64,000 nucleotides of DNA from Paludibacteraceae bacterium (GTDB lineage Bacteria; Bacteroidota; Bacteroidia; Bacteroidales; Paludibacteraceae). Shown here in pieces: positions 54,128-63,916 of the stretch (position 1 is its first letter; the number at the start of each line of letters is the position of its first letter). The stretch spans positions 186,001 through 250,000 of the forward strand of contig JAILLP010000011.1 of assembly GCA_024693065.1 (NCBI GenBank), read 5' to 3'. The notes under the pieces were generated by a model. That model was not told the origin of the DNA. It made no database searches and was given only the letters and a program-made list of their open reading frames with translations. Made by a program: the position numbers and the translations under genes.

Positions 54128-54589
54128 ATGGATTTAAGTAATTTGAAGCCAGCTGCGGGGTCAGTAAAGAGCAGAAAGAGAATCGGACGTGGTCCGGGTT
54201 CCGGTTTGGGTGGCACTTCAACGAGAGGTCACAAGGGTGCTAAGTCCCGTTCTGGTTATTCAAAAAAGATTGGTTTCGAGGGCGGACAAATGCCTTTGCA
54301 ACGTCGTTTGCCTAAGTATGGGTTTAAGAACATCAACCGCGTTGAATATAAGGCCATCAATCTTGGCGATATTCAGGCTGTTGCCACTGAGATGAAGGTT
54401 GACGCTGTGGACGTTAACGTGTTGGTATCGGCTGGCTTGGCTTCTCCTAAGAGCTTGATCAAGGTTTTGGGAGATGTTCGCAAGGGTCAGTTGACGAGCA
54501 AGTTGACTGTTTCCGCTCATGCTTTCTCTAATTCTGCGAAGGAGGCGATTGAAGCACAAGGTGGTACGATTGTAATTCTTGAGAAATGA
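54128..54589 (+). CDS. rplO: 50S ribosomal protein L15
   Basis: 153 residues. Late assembly protein with the long glycine-rich N-terminal tail (RIGRGPGSGLGGTSTRGHKG). Its stop overlaps the secY start by 4 bases (ATGA), so the two are probably co-translated. Confidence 0.98.
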   Translation: MDLSNLKPAAGSVKSRKRIGRGPGSGLGGTSTRGHKGAKSRSGYSKKIGFEGGQMPLQRRLPKYGFKNINRVEYKAINLGDIQAVATEMKVDAVDVNVLVSAGLASPKSLIKVLGDVRKGQLTSKLTVSAHAFSNSAKEAIEAQGGTIVILEK

Positions 54590-55926
54590 GAAAGCTTATA
54601 GAGAAGTTACAGGAAATATATAGGGTCAAGGATTTGAGACATCGAATCCTTGTCACCTTTTTATTTGTTTTGGTCTATCGTTTCGGCTCATTCGTTGTGT
54701 TGCCAGGCATAGATCCTAGTTCTTTGTCTAGTTTGAAAGACCAGACAGCGACTGGTTTGATGGGCCTCTTGGATATGTTCTCGGGAGGTGCCTTCTCCAA
54801 CGCGTCGATTTTCGCGCTCGGTATCATGCCGTACATCTCGGCCTCTATCGTTGTGCAGTTGTTGACCATCGCTGTGCCTTCTTTCCAGAAAATGCAGAAG
54901 GATGGTGATAGCGGAAGGAAGAAGATGATTCAGATCACTCGTTACTTGACGGTGGCTATTCTCTTACTCCAGGGCCCTTCTTACTTGATGAACTTGTCTT
55001 ACCAACTGAGGGAGGTAGGTTCCGCTTTGCCAGCAGGCTGGTGGTTCAAGGTGTATGCCACTATCATCCTCTGCGCAGGCAGTATGTTCGTCATGTGGTT
55101 GGGTGAGCGTATCACAGACAAGGGTGTCGGAAACGGTATTTCATTCATCATCTTGGTGGGTATCATCGCTCGTTTCCCTCATGCAGTTGTCGGAGAGTTC
55201 GCTTCTTGCTTGAACGAGAGTGGTGGTCTTATCAAATTGATCTTGGAGATCCTCGGACTGTTCGCAGTGTCTTGCGCCGCTATCCTTTTGGTGCAGGGTG
55301 TCAGGAAAGTTCCTGTGCAATACGCGAAGCAGATGTCAGGCATTCAACGTGTGGGTGGCGCTCGCCAATATATTCCTTTGAAGGTGAATGCCGCTAATGT
55401 GATGCCTATTATCTTCGCGCAGGCGATTATGTTCATCCCGTTGGCGCTTATGCCAGTGCTCGGGAATGGAGATGGTTCGGGTTCGTTCTTCTCTATGTGG
55501 CGTGATAACAACAGTTTGGTATACAACCTGATTTTTGCCGCGTTGATCATCGTCTTCACGTATTTCTATGTGGCGATCATCATCAATCCAAACCAGATGG
55601 CAGAGGATATGAAACGTAACAACACGTTTATCCCGATGGTTAAGCCTGGTTCGGAAACGGCTGAGTATATCGATACTATCATGTCCCGCATCACGTTGCC
55701 TGGTGCTATCTTCTTGGCTATCTTGGCTGTGTTGCCAGCTATCGTTCGTCAGTTCGGTGTCACCACCCAATTCGCGCAGTTCTTCGGGGGAACTTCCCTG
55801 TTGATTGTCGTGGGTGTTGTGCTCGACACGTTGCAGCAGATCAACAGCCACTTGAAGATGAATGGTTACGACGATTTGTTGGAGTCCGGTCATTTCAAGG
55901 GCCGTTCCGGTGCTTCCGTTTACTAA
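54586..55926 (+). CDS. secY: Preprotein translocase subunit SecY
   Basis: 446 residues with ten predicted membrane helices. It is the central channel of the Sec export pathway. The plug-region LLDMFSGGAFSNASIFALG and the C-terminal FGGTSLLIVVGVVLDTLQQI are characteristic. It sits between rplO and map; no adenylate kinase gene lies between secY and map. Confidence 0.98.
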   Translation: MRKLIEKLQEIYRVKDLRHRILVTFLFVLVYRFGSFVVLPGIDPSSLSSLKDQTATGLMGLLDMFSGGAFSNASIFALGIMPYISASIVVQLLTIAVPSFQKMQKDGDSGRKKMIQITRYLTVAILLLQGPSYLMNLSYQLREVGSALPAGWWFKVYATIILCAGSMFVMWLGERITDKGVGNGISFIILVGIIARFPHAVVGEFASCLNESGGLIKLILEILGLFAVSCAAILLVQGVRKVPVQYAKQMSGIQRVGGARQYIPLKVNAANVMPIIFAQAIMFIPLALMPVLGNGDGSGSFFSMWRDNNSLVYNLIFAALIIVFTYFYVAIIINPNQMAEDMKRNNTFIPMVKPGSETAEYIDTIMSRITLPGAIFLAILAVLPAIVRQFGVTTQFAQFFGGTSLLIVVGVVLDTLQQINSHLKMNGYDDLLESGHFKGRSGASVY

Positions 55927-55932
55927 CGGTCT

Positions 55933-56715
55933 ATGATATATCTTAAGACTGCCGAAGATATCGAGTTGATGAGGATAAGCAACAGGATTGTTGCGATGAC
56001 ATTGGGTGAGATCGCCAAGGCGGTGAAGCCCGGGGTTACCACCTTACAACTCGATGCGCTGGCAGAGGATTTCATCCGCTCGCAGGGTGCTGTCCCTAGT
56101 TTCTTAGGATATGCGGGGTATCCGAATTCGATATGTACCTCCGTGAATGATCAGGTGGTGCATGCGATACCCTCCAAATATGTACTGAAGGAGGGGGATG
56201 TCGTTTCCGTGGACTGCGGAGCTCAGATAAATGGTTTCCATGGCGATTCTTGCTACACGTTCTGCGTGGGCGAGGTCTCCGAGGAGGTGAAGAGGCTGAT
56301 GAAGACCACAAAAGAGTCTTTGATGATTGGAATCAGCAATGCGAAAGTTGGGAACCGTTTGGGAGATGTGAGTCATTCGATTCAGGAGCATTGCGAAGGA
56401 AAAGGATACTCTGTGGTTCGTGAGTTGACGGGCCATGGAATCGGACGGATGATGCACGAGGAGCCTCTGGTCCAGAATTATGGGCGTGCGAGGAGAGGCC
56501 TTCTGTTTAGGGAAGGCATCGTAATCGCGATCGAGCCCATCATCAATATGGGCAAGAGGGGTGTTTACTTGGAGAAGGATGGATGGACAGTGCGTACTGC
56601 CGATGGTTTACCTTCCGCTCATTTCGAGCATACGGTTGCGATAGGTACAGATGGTCCCGATATTCTTTCTTCTTTTGAATATGTCGAACAAATATTAGGT
56701 ACTAACGCATTATAG
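55933..56715 (+). CDS. map: Methionine aminopeptidase, type I
   Basis: 260 residues. Removes the first methionine of new proteins. All five metal ligands are visible: D94, D105, H168 (ELTGHGIGR), E201 (IAIEPII) and E232 (HFEHTVAI). It begins 6 bases after secY. Confidence 0.97.
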   Translation: MIYLKTAEDIELMRISNRIVAMTLGEIAKAVKPGVTTLQLDALAEDFIRSQGAVPSFLGYAGYPNSICTSVNDQVVHAIPSKYVLKEGDVVSVDCGAQINGFHGDSCYTFCVGEVSEEVKRLMKTTKESLMIGISNAKVGNRLGDVSHSIQEHCEGKGYSVVRELTGHGIGRMMHEEPLVQNYGRARRGLLFREGIVIAIEPIINMGKRGVYLEKDGWTVRTADGLPSAHFEHTVAIGTDGPDILSSFEYVEQILGTNAL

Positions 56716-56719
56716 TTGG

Positions 56720-56938
56720 ATGGCAAAACAGGCTGCTATAGAACAGGATGGAACGATCGTCGAGGCATTGTCCAATGCGATGTTCCGCGTAGAGTTGGAG
56801 AACGGGCATGAGATCACGGCCCATATCTCCGGGAAGATGAGGATGCACTACATCAAAATTCTTCCAGGTGACAAGGTGAGAGTAGAGATGTCCCCGTATG
56901 ATTTGTCCAAGGGACGAATTGCTTTTAGATACAAATAG
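56720..56938 (+). CDS. infA: Translation initiation factor IF-1
   Basis: 72 residues, OB/S1 fold. Blocks the A site during initiation. [20 protein letters not shown] and [11 protein letters not shown] are typical. Confidence 0.97.
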   Translation: MAKQAAIEQDGTIVEALSNAMFRVELENGHEITAHISGKMRMHYIKILPGDKVRVEMSPYDLSKGRIAFRYK

Positions 56939-56954
56939 AAAAAATAATTGAGAT

Positions 56955-57071
56955 ATGAAAGTTAGAGCTTCTTTAAAAAAACGTACTCCTGAGTGCAAGA
57001 TTGTCAGGAGAAAAGGGCGTTTGTATGTGATTAACAAAAAAAATCCTAAGTATAAACAACGTCAAGGATAA
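56955..57071 (+). CDS. rpmJ: 50S ribosomal protein L36, zinc-free form
   Basis: 38 residues read directly: [20 protein letters not shown] then [18 protein letters not shown] and stop TAA at 57069. Only one of the zinc-ligand cysteines remains (C14), so this is the zinc-independent (C-minus) form. It lies between infA and rpsM as in most bacteria. Confidence 0.96.
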   Translation: MKVRASLKKRTPECKIVRRKGRLYVINKKNPKYKQRQG

Positions 57072-57101
57072 TTTTTTATACTTTTGCAAAAAAATTAGTT
57101 T

Positions 57102-57482
57102 ATGGCTATAAGAATTGTCGGTGTAGATTTGCCACAGAACAAAAGGGGCGAAATCGGTTTGACCTATATTTATGGTATAGGCCGTAGTAGTGCGAACAAA
57201 ATCTTAGCACAAGCTGGTGTTGACAAGAACATCAAGGTAAAGGACTGGAACGATGAGCAGGCATCCAAGATTCGTGAGATTATTGGAACCCAATTCAAAG
57301 TTGAGGGAGACCTTCGTTCAGAAGTGCAACTGAACATCAAGCGATTGATGGATATAGGTTGCTACAGAGGAATCCGTCATCGTTTGGGATTGCCGTTGCG
57401 CGGACAGAGCACTAAGAACAATGCTCGTACTCGTAAGGGTAAGAAGAAAACAGTTGCAAACAAGAAGAAGGCGACTAAGTAA
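57102..57482 (+). CDS. rpsM: 30S ribosomal protein S13
   Basis: 126 residues. Makes the movable bridge between subunits. [19 protein letters not shown] and [19 protein letters not shown] are characteristic. First gene of the alpha block. Confidence 0.98.
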   Translation: MAIRIVGVDLPQNKRGEIGLTYIYGIGRSSANKILAQAGVDKNIKVKDWNDEQASKIREIIGTQFKVEGDLRSEVQLNIKRLMDIGCYRGIRHRLGLPLRGQSTKNNARTRKGKKKTVANKKKATK

Positions 57483-57514
57483 TAGTTAGCGAACGCTATT
57501 TAATATTTAAAGAT

Positions 57515-57904
57515 ATGGCAAAAAAAGCAGTAGCAACCAAAAAAAGAGTAGTAAAAGTTGACGCTAATGGACAATTGCATGTCCACTCATCTTTCAACAA
57601 CATCATTGTTTCTTTGTCTAACGCTGAAGGTCAGGTGATCTCTTGGTCTTCCGCTGGTAAGATGGGATTCAGGGGTTCAAAGAAGAACACTCCGTACGCT
57701 GCACAAATGGCTGCGCAGGATTGCGCTAAGGTAGCATACGACCTCGGTTTGAGAAAGGTGAAGGCTTATGTGAAGGGTCCAGGTAATGGCCGTGAGTCCG
57801 CGATCAGAACTGTGCATGGCGCAGGTATCGAGGTGACGGAGATTATCGACGTAACACCACTACCACACAACGGTTGTCGACCACCTAAGAAACGTAGAGT
57901 ATAA
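57515..57904 (+). CDS. rpsK: 30S ribosomal protein S11
   Basis: 129 residues. Platform protein near the E site. [20 protein letters not shown] and the end [13 protein letters not shown] are diagnostic. A 111-base gap follows before rpsD. Confidence 0.98.
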   Translation: MAKKAVATKKRVVKVDANGQLHVHSSFNNIIVSLSNAEGQVISWSSAGKMGFRGSKKNTPYAAQMAAQDCAKVAYDLGLRKVKAYVKGPGNGRESAIRTVHGAGIEVTEIIDVTPLPHNGCRPPKKRRV

Positions 57905-58015
57905 AAAATACAGTATTATAACAACTTTCGAATCTCGCATTGTGATAATTGCATTTTAAACCTCTCTGCAATTGCGGCTGCACGGTTCAAGGTTTGGAAA
58001 TAAACAGTAATTAAA

Positions 58016-58621
58016 ATGGCTAGATACATAGGTCCAAAAACTAAGATTGCGCGTCGTTTCGGTGAACCGATTTTCGGTCCAGACAAGATTTTGGCTAAGA
58101 GAAACTTCCCACCGGGACAACATGGCGTAAACAGAAGAAAGAAGTCATCTGAGTACGGTATTCAGTTGGCAGAAAAGCAAAAGGCTAAATACACTTACGG
58201 CGTTCTCGAGAGACAGTTCCGTAACCTCTTCGAGGCAGCTAACCGTTCCAAGGGTATCACCGGTGAGGTGCTTTTGCAACTCCTCGAGTCTAGGCTCGAC
58301 AACGTTGTTTTCCGTTTGGGTATCGCTCCGACTCGTGCGGCAGCGCGCCAATTGGTTTCTCACAAGCATATCGTTGTTGACGGTGAGGTGGTTAACATCC
58401 CTTCTTTCTCCGTTAAGCCGGGTCAAATCGTAGGTGTTCGCGAGAAATCCAAGTCTTTGGAAACGATCGTAAATTCTTTGTCAGGATTCAACCACAGCAA
58501 GTATCCTTGGTTGGAATGGGACGCTCCTGCTTCTGCAGGTAAGTTCCTCCACCTGCCGGAACGTGCGGACATCCCTGAGAATATCAAAGAACAATTGATC
58601 GTCGAACTTTACTCTAAATAA
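58016..58621 (+). CDS. rpsD: 30S ribosomal protein S4
   Basis: 201 residues. Starts 30S assembly and guards the mRNA entry; in many bacteria also a repressor of the alpha operon. No zinc cysteines in the N-terminal part ([15 protein letters not shown]). The S4 RNA-binding domain has [20 protein letters not shown]. The 111-base gap upstream contains a small hairpin-like TGCAATTGCGGCTGCA, a possible regulatory site. Confidence 0.98.
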   Translation: MARYIGPKTKIARRFGEPIFGPDKILAKRNFPPGQHGVNRRKKSSEYGIQLAEKQKAKYTYGVLERQFRNLFEAANRSKGITGEVLLQLLESRLDNVVFRLGIAPTRAAARQLVSHKHIVVDGEVVNIPSFSVKPGQIVGVREKSKSLETIVNSLSGFNHSKYPWLEWDAPASAGKFLHLPERADIPENIKEQLIVELYSK

Positions 58622-58631
58622 TAATTGATTC

Positions 58632-59624
58632 ATGGCTATATTAGCGTTTCAAAAACCTGACAAGGTTATAATGTTGGAGGCGGACAATTTCCACGGGAAG
58701 TTCGAATTCCGTCCTCTTGAGCCTGGTTACGGTATTACCATCGGTAATGCCCTCAGACGCATTCTCCTTTCTTCGTTGGAGGGTTTCGCAATCACTTCAA
58801 TCAAGATCGATGGCGTTGACCATGAATTCTCTGTGATTCCAGGCGTGATGGAAGATGTCACTAACGTCATCCTCAACTTGAAACAAGTACGTTTCAAACA
58901 GAAAGTGAGCGAGATTGAGAATGAGAAGGTCTCTATTAACGTTTCCGGTACTGAGGTGTTCAAAGCTGGCGATATAGCTAAGAGTTTGACTGGTTTCGAC
59001 GTTCTTAACAAGGATTTTGTCATCTGTCGTCTGGATCCTTCCGCTTCCTTCACCATCGAACTGACGATCGGTAAGGGCCGCGGTTATGTCCCTGCCGACG
59101 AGAACAAGATTCCGGGTTCTGAAATCGGGGTCATCGCGATTGACTCTATCTATACTCCTATCCGTAATGTCAAATATGCGGTTGAAAACTACCGCGTCGA
59201 GCAGAAAACTGACTTCGAGAAGCTCGTGATCGAAATCGATACCGATGGTTCCATCCATCCGAAAGACGCCTTGAAGGAGGCCGCCAAGATTTTGATCCAA
59301 CACTTCCTCTTGTTCTCTGACGAGAAGATCTCCCTTGACACGACGGATGAAGGTTCGAATGACGACTTCGATGAGGAAGTTCTTCACATGCGTCAACTGC
59401 TCAAGTCTAAGCTGGTCGATATGGATCTTTCCGTTCGCGCGCTTAACTGCTTGAAGGCCGCTGACGTCGAGACATTGGGCGAATTGGTTGTCTTCAACAA
59501 GAACGACTTACTTAAGTTCAGAAACTTCGGTAAGAAGTCTTTGACCGAGCTCGACCAACTCTTGGATACTTTGAACCTTTCGTTCGGTATGGATATTTCT
59601 AAGTATAAATTGGATAAAGAATAA
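58632..59624 (+). CDS. rpoA: RNA polymerase alpha subunit
   Basis: 330 residues. The N-terminal domain (1 to about 235) has the dimerisation sequence [20 protein letters not shown]. An acidic linker ([15 protein letters not shown]) leads to the DNA-binding C-terminal domain (about 260-325) with [20 protein letters not shown]. Confidence 0.98.
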   Translation: MAILAFQKPDKVIMLEADNFHGKFEFRPLEPGYGITIGNALRRILLSSLEGFAITSIKIDGVDHEFSVIPGVMEDVTNVILNLKQVRFKQKVSEIENEKVSINVSGTEVFKAGDIAKSLTGFDVLNKDFVICRLDPSASFTIELTIGKGRGYVPADENKIPGSEIGVIAIDSIYTPIRNVKYAVENYRVEQKTDFEKLVIEIDTDGSIHPKDALKEAAKILIQHFLLFSDEKISLDTTDEGSNDDFDEEVLHMRQLLKSKLVDMDLSVRALNCLKAADVETLGELVVFNKNDLLKFRNFGKKSLTELDQLLDTLNLSFGMDISKYKLDKE

Positions 59625-59629
59625 GTAAA

Positions 59630-60127
59630 ATGAGACACAATAAAAAATTCAACCATCTTGGTAGACAAAAGGGACACAGAGAGTCTCTGTTGGCTAACTT
59701 GGCCATCTCTTTGATCGAACACAAGAGAATCACGACGACTACCGCTAAGGCGAAGGAGTTGAGAAAGTACATCGAGCCATTGTTGACGAGGGCTAAGGAT
59801 AAGGACGAGGCTAAGTTGATGAACAACTACAGGGTTGTTTTCAGCTATCTCCAAAACAAGAAGGCTGTCACTGAGTTGTTCAAGGTAATCGGTGAGAAGA
59901 TCGCTGACCGCCCAGGTGGTTACACTCGTATCATCAAGACTGGTTTCCGCGCTAACGACGCAGCTGAAATGTGCTTCATCGAGTTGGTGGACTTCAACGA
60001 GAAGATGTTGAAGGATTCTACTCCTAAGAAGGCTACGAAGACCCGTCGTTCCAGAAAGAAGGCTCAACCTGCAGTGGAAGCTCCTGCCGCTGAGTCTACT
60101 GAGGTCGCTACAACTGAGGCTGAATAA
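59630..60127 (+). CDS. rplQ: 50S ribosomal protein L17 with an extended tail
   Basis: 165 residues. The core (1-125) is typical: [20 protein letters not shown] and [20 protein letters not shown]. The last 40 residues are a low-complexity Lys then Ala/Glu/Thr-rich extension, common in this phylum and likely disordered. Last gene of the cluster. Confidence 0.97.
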   Translation: MRHNKKFNHLGRQKGHRESLLANLAISLIEHKRITTTTAKAKELRKYIEPLLTRAKDKDEAKLMNNYRVVFSYLQNKKAVTELFKVIGEKIADRPGGYTRIIKTGFRANDAAEMCFIELVDFNEKMLKDSTPKKATKTRRSRKKAQPAVEAPAAESTEVATTEAE

Positions 60128-60144
60128 GATTTCTTCAGTATATG

Positions 60145-60177
60145 AAAAGCCGCATCCTAACCCGATGCGGCTTTTTT
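60145..60177 (+). terminator. Terminator of the ribosomal supercluster
   Basis: AAAAGCCGCATC (60145-60156) pairs perfectly with GATGCGGCTTTT (60164-60175), 7-base loop, followed by T. It lies 18 bases after rplQ. Confidence 0.93.
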
Positions 60178-60283
60178 GTTCAATTCGGGGACCGCGCCTT
60201 GCCTCCCTATTCTTTTTTTTGTATCTTTCATGAAATTTCGGTGGGCCTTTATGACCTCACTATCAACCTAAATTCTTTTTTGT

Positions 60284-60994
60284 ATGGCAAAGTTTAAAAG
60301 AGTCTTATTGAAGCTTAGTGGCGAGTCGCTGATGGGCGAAAAAGGGTATGGTATCGACGAGAATAGACTGGGCGAATATGCCGCCCAAATCAAGGAAATA
60401 GCTGACATGGGCGTCCAACTGGGCATCGTCATCGGCGGTGGTAACATCTTCCGTGGCTTGTCTGGCTCGAAAAAGGGCTTCGACCGTGTGAAGGGCGACC
60501 AGATGGGTATGCTCGCCACGACGATCAACGCATTGGCCCTCTGCTCGGCTCTGACGGCCGCTGGCGCGAAGTGCAAGGTGCTGACCGCTATCCGCATGGA
60601 GCCTATCGGCGAGTTCTATACCAAGGATAAGGCCCTCGAACTCCTCAATGCGGGCTATATCACGATCTTCGCCGCTGGTACGGGCTGCCCTTACTTCACC
60701 ACCGATACGGGCTCTTCCCTCCGTGGCATCGAGATCGAGGCGGACGCCATGTTCAAGGGCACGCGCGTGGACGGTATCTACACCGCCGACCCGGAGAAGG
60801 ATCCTTCCGCCACGAAGTTCGACGATATCTCCTACGACGAGATCCTCGTGCGTAACCTGAAGGTCATGGACCTCTCCGCTACGGTGATGTGCCGCGACAA
60901 CGGTCTCCCTATCGTGGTATTCAACATGGATAAACCGGGCAACCTGAAACGTGTGATCGCCGGCGAGAACATCGGTACCTACGTGCATCCGTGA
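60284..60994 (+). CDS. pyrH: Uridylate kinase
   Basis: 236 residues, hexameric in relatives. Makes UDP from UMP and ATP. RVLLKLSGESLMGEKGYGID, GGGNIFRG, GTGCPYFTTDTGS and CRDNGLPIVVFNMDKPG are the family signatures; the usual GTGNP is GTGCP here. A weak -7 box TATCTTTC lies at 60222. No rpsB-tsf partner genes are near. Confidence 0.96.
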   Translation: MAKFKRVLLKLSGESLMGEKGYGIDENRLGEYAAQIKEIADMGVQLGIVIGGGNIFRGLSGSKKGFDRVKGDQMGMLATTINALALCSALTAAGAKCKVLTAIRMEPIGEFYTKDKALELLNAGYITIFAAGTGCPYFTTDTGSSLRGIEIEADAMFKGTRVDGIYTADPEKDPSATKFDDISYDEILVRNLKVMDLSATVMCRDNGLPIVVFNMDKPGNLKRVIAGENIGTYVHP

Positions 60995-61017
60995 TGTGCT
61001 TTTGGGGCGAAACTATT

Positions 61018-61046
61018 AAAGCGGGGTTGGGTCTCCGCTTTTTTTG
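61018..61046 (+). terminator. Terminator of pyrH
   Basis: AAAGCGG (61018-61024) pairs with CCGCTTT (61035-61041), followed by a run of T to 61045. Confidence 0.85.
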
Positions 61047-61062
61047 TTTTCGAACAGAGCCT

Positions 61063-61294
61063 CTTAGATTTACTATTTGACGATTTACGATTTACCCTTG
61101 GGGATTTACTATTTGACGATTTACTATTTACTATTTGGGGGCGATTGGCTGTTGGGACGGTTTGCGATTTACCCTCTGGGATTTACTATTTGACCATTTA
61201 CAATTTACTATTTTGGGGTAGCGATTGGCTGTTGGGACGGTTTGCGATTTACCCTCTGGGATTTACTATTTGACTATTTACAATTTACTATTTT
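61063..61294. repeat. Tandem repeat, 80-base unit
   Basis: Two near-perfect copies starting at 61141 and 61221 with GCGATTGGCTGTTGGGACGG; between aligned parts only one base differs in about 70. A third, degenerate copy runs from 61063 to about 61140. The units themselves are made of smaller pieces such as GATTTACTATTTGAC. No coding function. It fills most of the 357-base gap between pyrH and the transglutaminase-like gene. Confidence 0.85.
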
Positions 61295-61323
61295 TTGCGG
61301 TCTCGCGATTATTGTTATCTTTG
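61294..61323 (+). promoter_or_regulatory. Promoter of the transglutaminase-like gene
   Basis: TTTG (61294-61297), 18-base spacer, TATCTTTG (61316-61323). The -33 box lies exactly at the end of the tandem repeat. Confidence 0.65.
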
Positions 61324-61351
61324 TCTTAGACTATGTCATAATGAGGAGTAT

Positions 61352-62422
61352 ATGAAGAGAAGTGCTGTTTTATTGTTTTTGTTGATGCTCTCCTGCTTCA
61401 CGATGGGTGCGGAGGAGGTGAGTGAGCCTGTCAATGTCCCTAAAGAGTATTCGAAGGATATTGATGCGCTGGCGAAGTATATCAAAGAGAATTGCCGTGA
61501 CACGCGCCAGATGCTTTGGACGCTGCAGAACTGGTTGTCGGAGAACGTCATGTATGATCTCTCCGTGACGGATGTCCAGACTAAGTACAATACTGAGGAC
61601 CTGGCCAACTGGACTTTGCGCAACAGGAAGGGCGTGTGCGCCAACTACTCGAGCCTCTTTTCCGAGGTCTCCAACAGGATGGGCATCCCCATGTTCATCA
61701 TTGAGGGTTATACGACGAAAGACAATATCGTGGGGGAGGGTGGTCATGCGTGGTGCGCCTGCATCATCGACAGCGTCCCTTATATGTTCGACCCGACCTG
61801 GTGCAGCGGATATTTCGAGCCGGGGAATCCCCGTGCCTACCACCCGCGCCTGGAAAATAAATTCTTCATGGTCTCTCCGGATAGCCTGAAGGAGAGCCAT
61901 GTCCCTTACGACCCGCTGATGCGCCTGGGGGCGGGGGTGTCGCAGGACCTGACCTCGGGGGATACGATGAACCCGCCTGCCGTGGATGGTACGGGCTGGT
62001 TGGACTCGCTGACCGCTTATTTCCGGTTGGACTCCCTCGAACAGAAAAAGGCCCTCTACGAGAGGCTCGTCCGCAACGGGGACGGCAATAAGCTGGCGGT
62101 CAAGTATAAGGAGAACGTGAAACACTACATCGACGCGTATACGTTGGAGGAACAGCAACATAGGTGCGAACGGATCATCTACCAAATCAGTGACCTGCAC
62201 AACCGCATCGTGGACCTCAACTTCGTGAGCCCGGGTGCGGAACGCTCGATGCAGAATAAAATCGAGGAGATCAGGGCTGAGCTGAACGATGCCATGTCGC
62301 GGACGAAGACTGTGACGACACCGGTGCTCGCCAAACCTACAAAGGAGATCCGCGCGTATATCCTGGACTTCCTCAGGAAAGTGGATAAGTGCGAATCCAT
62401 GCTGAAAAAGAAAAAGAAGTGA
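61352..62422 (+). CDS. Exported transglutaminase-like protein
   Basis: 356 residues from the ATG at 61352 (KRSAVLLFLLMLSCFTMGAEE). The frame is open further upstream, but those codons overlap the promoter. The leader is either a plain signal peptide or a lipoprotein one using C15. The triad is visible: C96 in RKGVCANYSSL, H132 in GGHAWCACII, D147 in MFDPTW. Such transglutaminase-like domains in bacteria are often peptidases or structural modules of the periplasm. The C-terminal 150 residues are helical and charged, with coiled-coil character and a KKKKK end. No partner gene. Confidence 0.82.
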   Translation: MKRSAVLLFLLMLSCFTMGAEEVSEPVNVPKEYSKDIDALAKYIKENCRDTRQMLWTLQNWLSENVMYDLSVTDVQTKYNTEDLANWTLRNRKGVCANYSSLFSEVSNRMGIPMFIIEGYTTKDNIVGEGGHAWCACIIDSVPYMFDPTWCSGYFEPGNPRAYHPRLENKFFMVSPDSLKESHVPYDPLMRLGAGVSQDLTSGDTMNPPAVDGTGWLDSLTAYFRLDSLEQKKALYERLVRNGDGNKLAVKYKENVKHYIDAYTLEEQQHRCERIIYQISDLHNRIVDLNFVSPGAERSMQNKIEEIRAELNDAMSRTKTVTTPVLAKPTKEIRAYILDFLRKVDKCESMLKKKKK

Positions 62423-62482
62423 ATCGTGCGGATACGTACGGTTCATGGTCCCGGTGGGTATGCGTTTTGCCGCATGCGCCCG

Positions 62483-62512
62483 TTGGTTTTTCCCCGAATC
62501 TTTTTATCTTTG
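62483..62512 (+). promoter_or_regulatory. Promoter of the EamA transporter gene
   Basis: TTG (62483-62485), 19-base spacer, TATCTTTG (62505-62512), 10 bases before the first possible start codon. Confidence 0.7.
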
Positions 62513-62521
62513 TGAAAACGG

Positions 62522-63439
62522 ATGATTATGTTGAAGTTGACTAAACGCCAAAATGGCATCATTCTCGCTTTGCTGGGTGCGACGCTCTATGCGGTGAACG
62601 CTCCTTTCTCGAAGATTGTGCTAGATTACCTTCCGCCCATCTTGACGGCGGGTCTTCTCTATCTAGGGTCGGGTCTGGGCATGTTGGCGATCGCTTCGTT
62701 CAGGAGCCGCCACGGCATGGATGACATGGAGAAGAAGCTGGACCGTAAGGAGTGGCCCTACGTCCTTGCGATGATCGTTTTGGATATCGTGGGACCGATC
62801 TGCCTCATGGTGGGCTTGCAGAAGACCACGGCGGCGAACGCTTCCCTGCTGAGCGATTTCGAGATTGTGGCGACCGCCATCCTCGCGTGGCTCTTCTTCC
62901 AGGAACGCATCTCCAAGCGGCTTTGGGTGGGCATCGCCTTCGTGACGCTCTCTTGTTGCGTGCTCTCCTGCGAGGATATGGATAGCCTGCGCTTCTCTTC
63001 CGGCTCCTTGTACGTTATCTTGGCAGCTTTCTGCTGGGGCTTGGACAATAACTGCACCCGACGGATCGCCTCGAAGGACCCGATGCAGATTGTCCTCATG
63101 AAGGGCATCTTTTCGGGGGTCGGCATGCTCCTGATCGGTTTCCTCATCGGGGAGACCATAGAGGTCATTTGGCCCATCTTCGCGGCGATGGCCATCGGAC
63201 TTGTCTCGTACGGCTTGAGTGTCTTCGTCGACATCTATGCGCAACGGTCGTTGGGCGCCGCCCGTACGAGCGCCTACTATGCGGTCGCGCCCTTCATCGG
63301 TACGGGTCTCTCGCTGCTGATCTTCCAGCAGACGCCGCCCCACACCTATTGGGTGGGACTAGCCCTGATGGCGGTGGGCGCTTGGCTATGCGCCAAGGAT
63401 TCTTTCGACGATAAACTAAATATGTTAAATGATAATTGA
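62522..63439 (+). CDS. EamA/DMT-family transporter
   Basis: 305 residues with about ten membrane helices in two repeated halves. GATLYAVNAPFSKIVLDYLPP opens the first EamA unit, FSSGSLYVILAAFCWGLDNN opens the second, and LGAARTSAYYAVAPFIGTGLS is the conserved late helix. Members export or import small metabolites such as amino acids and purines; no substrate can be inferred. Starts at ATG 62522 or 62528. The next gene begins 6 bases after the stop. Confidence 0.88.
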   Translation: MIMLKLTKRQNGIILALLGATLYAVNAPFSKIVLDYLPPILTAGLLYLGSGLGMLAIASFRSRHGMDDMEKKLDRKEWPYVLAMIVLDIVGPICLMVGLQKTTAANASLLSDFEIVATAILAWLFFQERISKRLWVGIAFVTLSCCVLSCEDMDSLRFSSGSLYVILAAFCWGLDNNCTRRIASKDPMQIVLMKGIFSGVGMLLIGFLIGETIEVIWPIFAAMAIGLVSYGLSVFVDIYAQRSLGAARTSAYYAVAPFIGTGLSLLIFQQTPPHTYWVGLALMAVGAWLCAKDSFDDKLNMLNDN

Positions 63440-63445
63440 TTGAAT

Positions 63446-63814
63446 ATGGGTTTGATAGATTCTATACTCGGTAAGGCGAGTGAGGTGGACGAAAAGAAGA
63501 TCAGAAGTGATTTCGAGAATGTCCTTTTGGAGAATGAAACGGTGGAAACGGCTTTCGCGGTCTCCCGCCAATGTCTGTTGTTCACGGACAAACGAATGAT
63601 TTTCATGGATGTGCAGGGGCTCATCAAGTCGGAGAATGCCTTCACCTCTGTTCCGTACCGAAGCGTCGTCACCTTTTCCGCGAACTTCGCGAAGCCATGC
63701 ACGCTGACGATCTATCTGGTCGGCAGGGAGAAACCTTTCGTGTTCGAGTTCGGCCGCGAATCGGGGCTGGAGACGGCGCAGATGTTGTTGGCGGCACACG
63801 TGGGACAATTATGA
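63446..63814 (+). CDS. PH-domain-like small protein
   Basis: 122 residues from the ATG at 63446 (a TTG two codons earlier is also in frame). RQCLLFTDKRMIFMDVQGL and YRSVVTFSANF match the bacterial PH-like domain (bPH_1/PF08000 type, YvbH-like). It is cytoplasmic and its function is unknown. It is probably co-transcribed with the transporter. Its stop TGA falls at the first base of a heptamer array. Confidence 0.8.
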   Translation: MGLIDSILGKASEVDEKKIRSDFENVLLENETVETAFAVSRQCLLFTDKRMIFMDVQGLIKSENAFTSVPYRSVVTFSANFAKPCTLTIYLVGREKPFVFEFGRESGLETAQMLLAAHVGQL

Positions 63815-63838
63815 ATTAAGAATTAAGAATTAAGAATT
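63813..63838. repeat. (GAATTAA) heptamer array
   Basis: Three GAATTAA units plus GAATT, starting within the stop codon of the PH-like gene; same sequence as at 41907-41932. Confidence 0.8.
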
Positions 63839-63892
63839 TTGAAACGTTAGTTCGACGAAGTCAATTTTGAAACGTTAGTTCGACGTAGTCAA
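63837..63892. repeat. 28-base direct repeat, two copies
   Basis: Two tandem copies of TTTTGAAACGTTAGTTCGAC plus the last eight bases, differing at one position (A or T at unit base 22). Within a unit TTGA and TCAA are in inverted order. Confidence 0.85.
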
Positions 63893-63916
63893 TTAAAAAT
63901 TTTTGGGAGGTGCATC

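Noticed and set aside
61063..61294. Possible CRISPR array
   Set aside because: The repeats are directly joined 80-base units with no unique spacers and no cas genes nearby.
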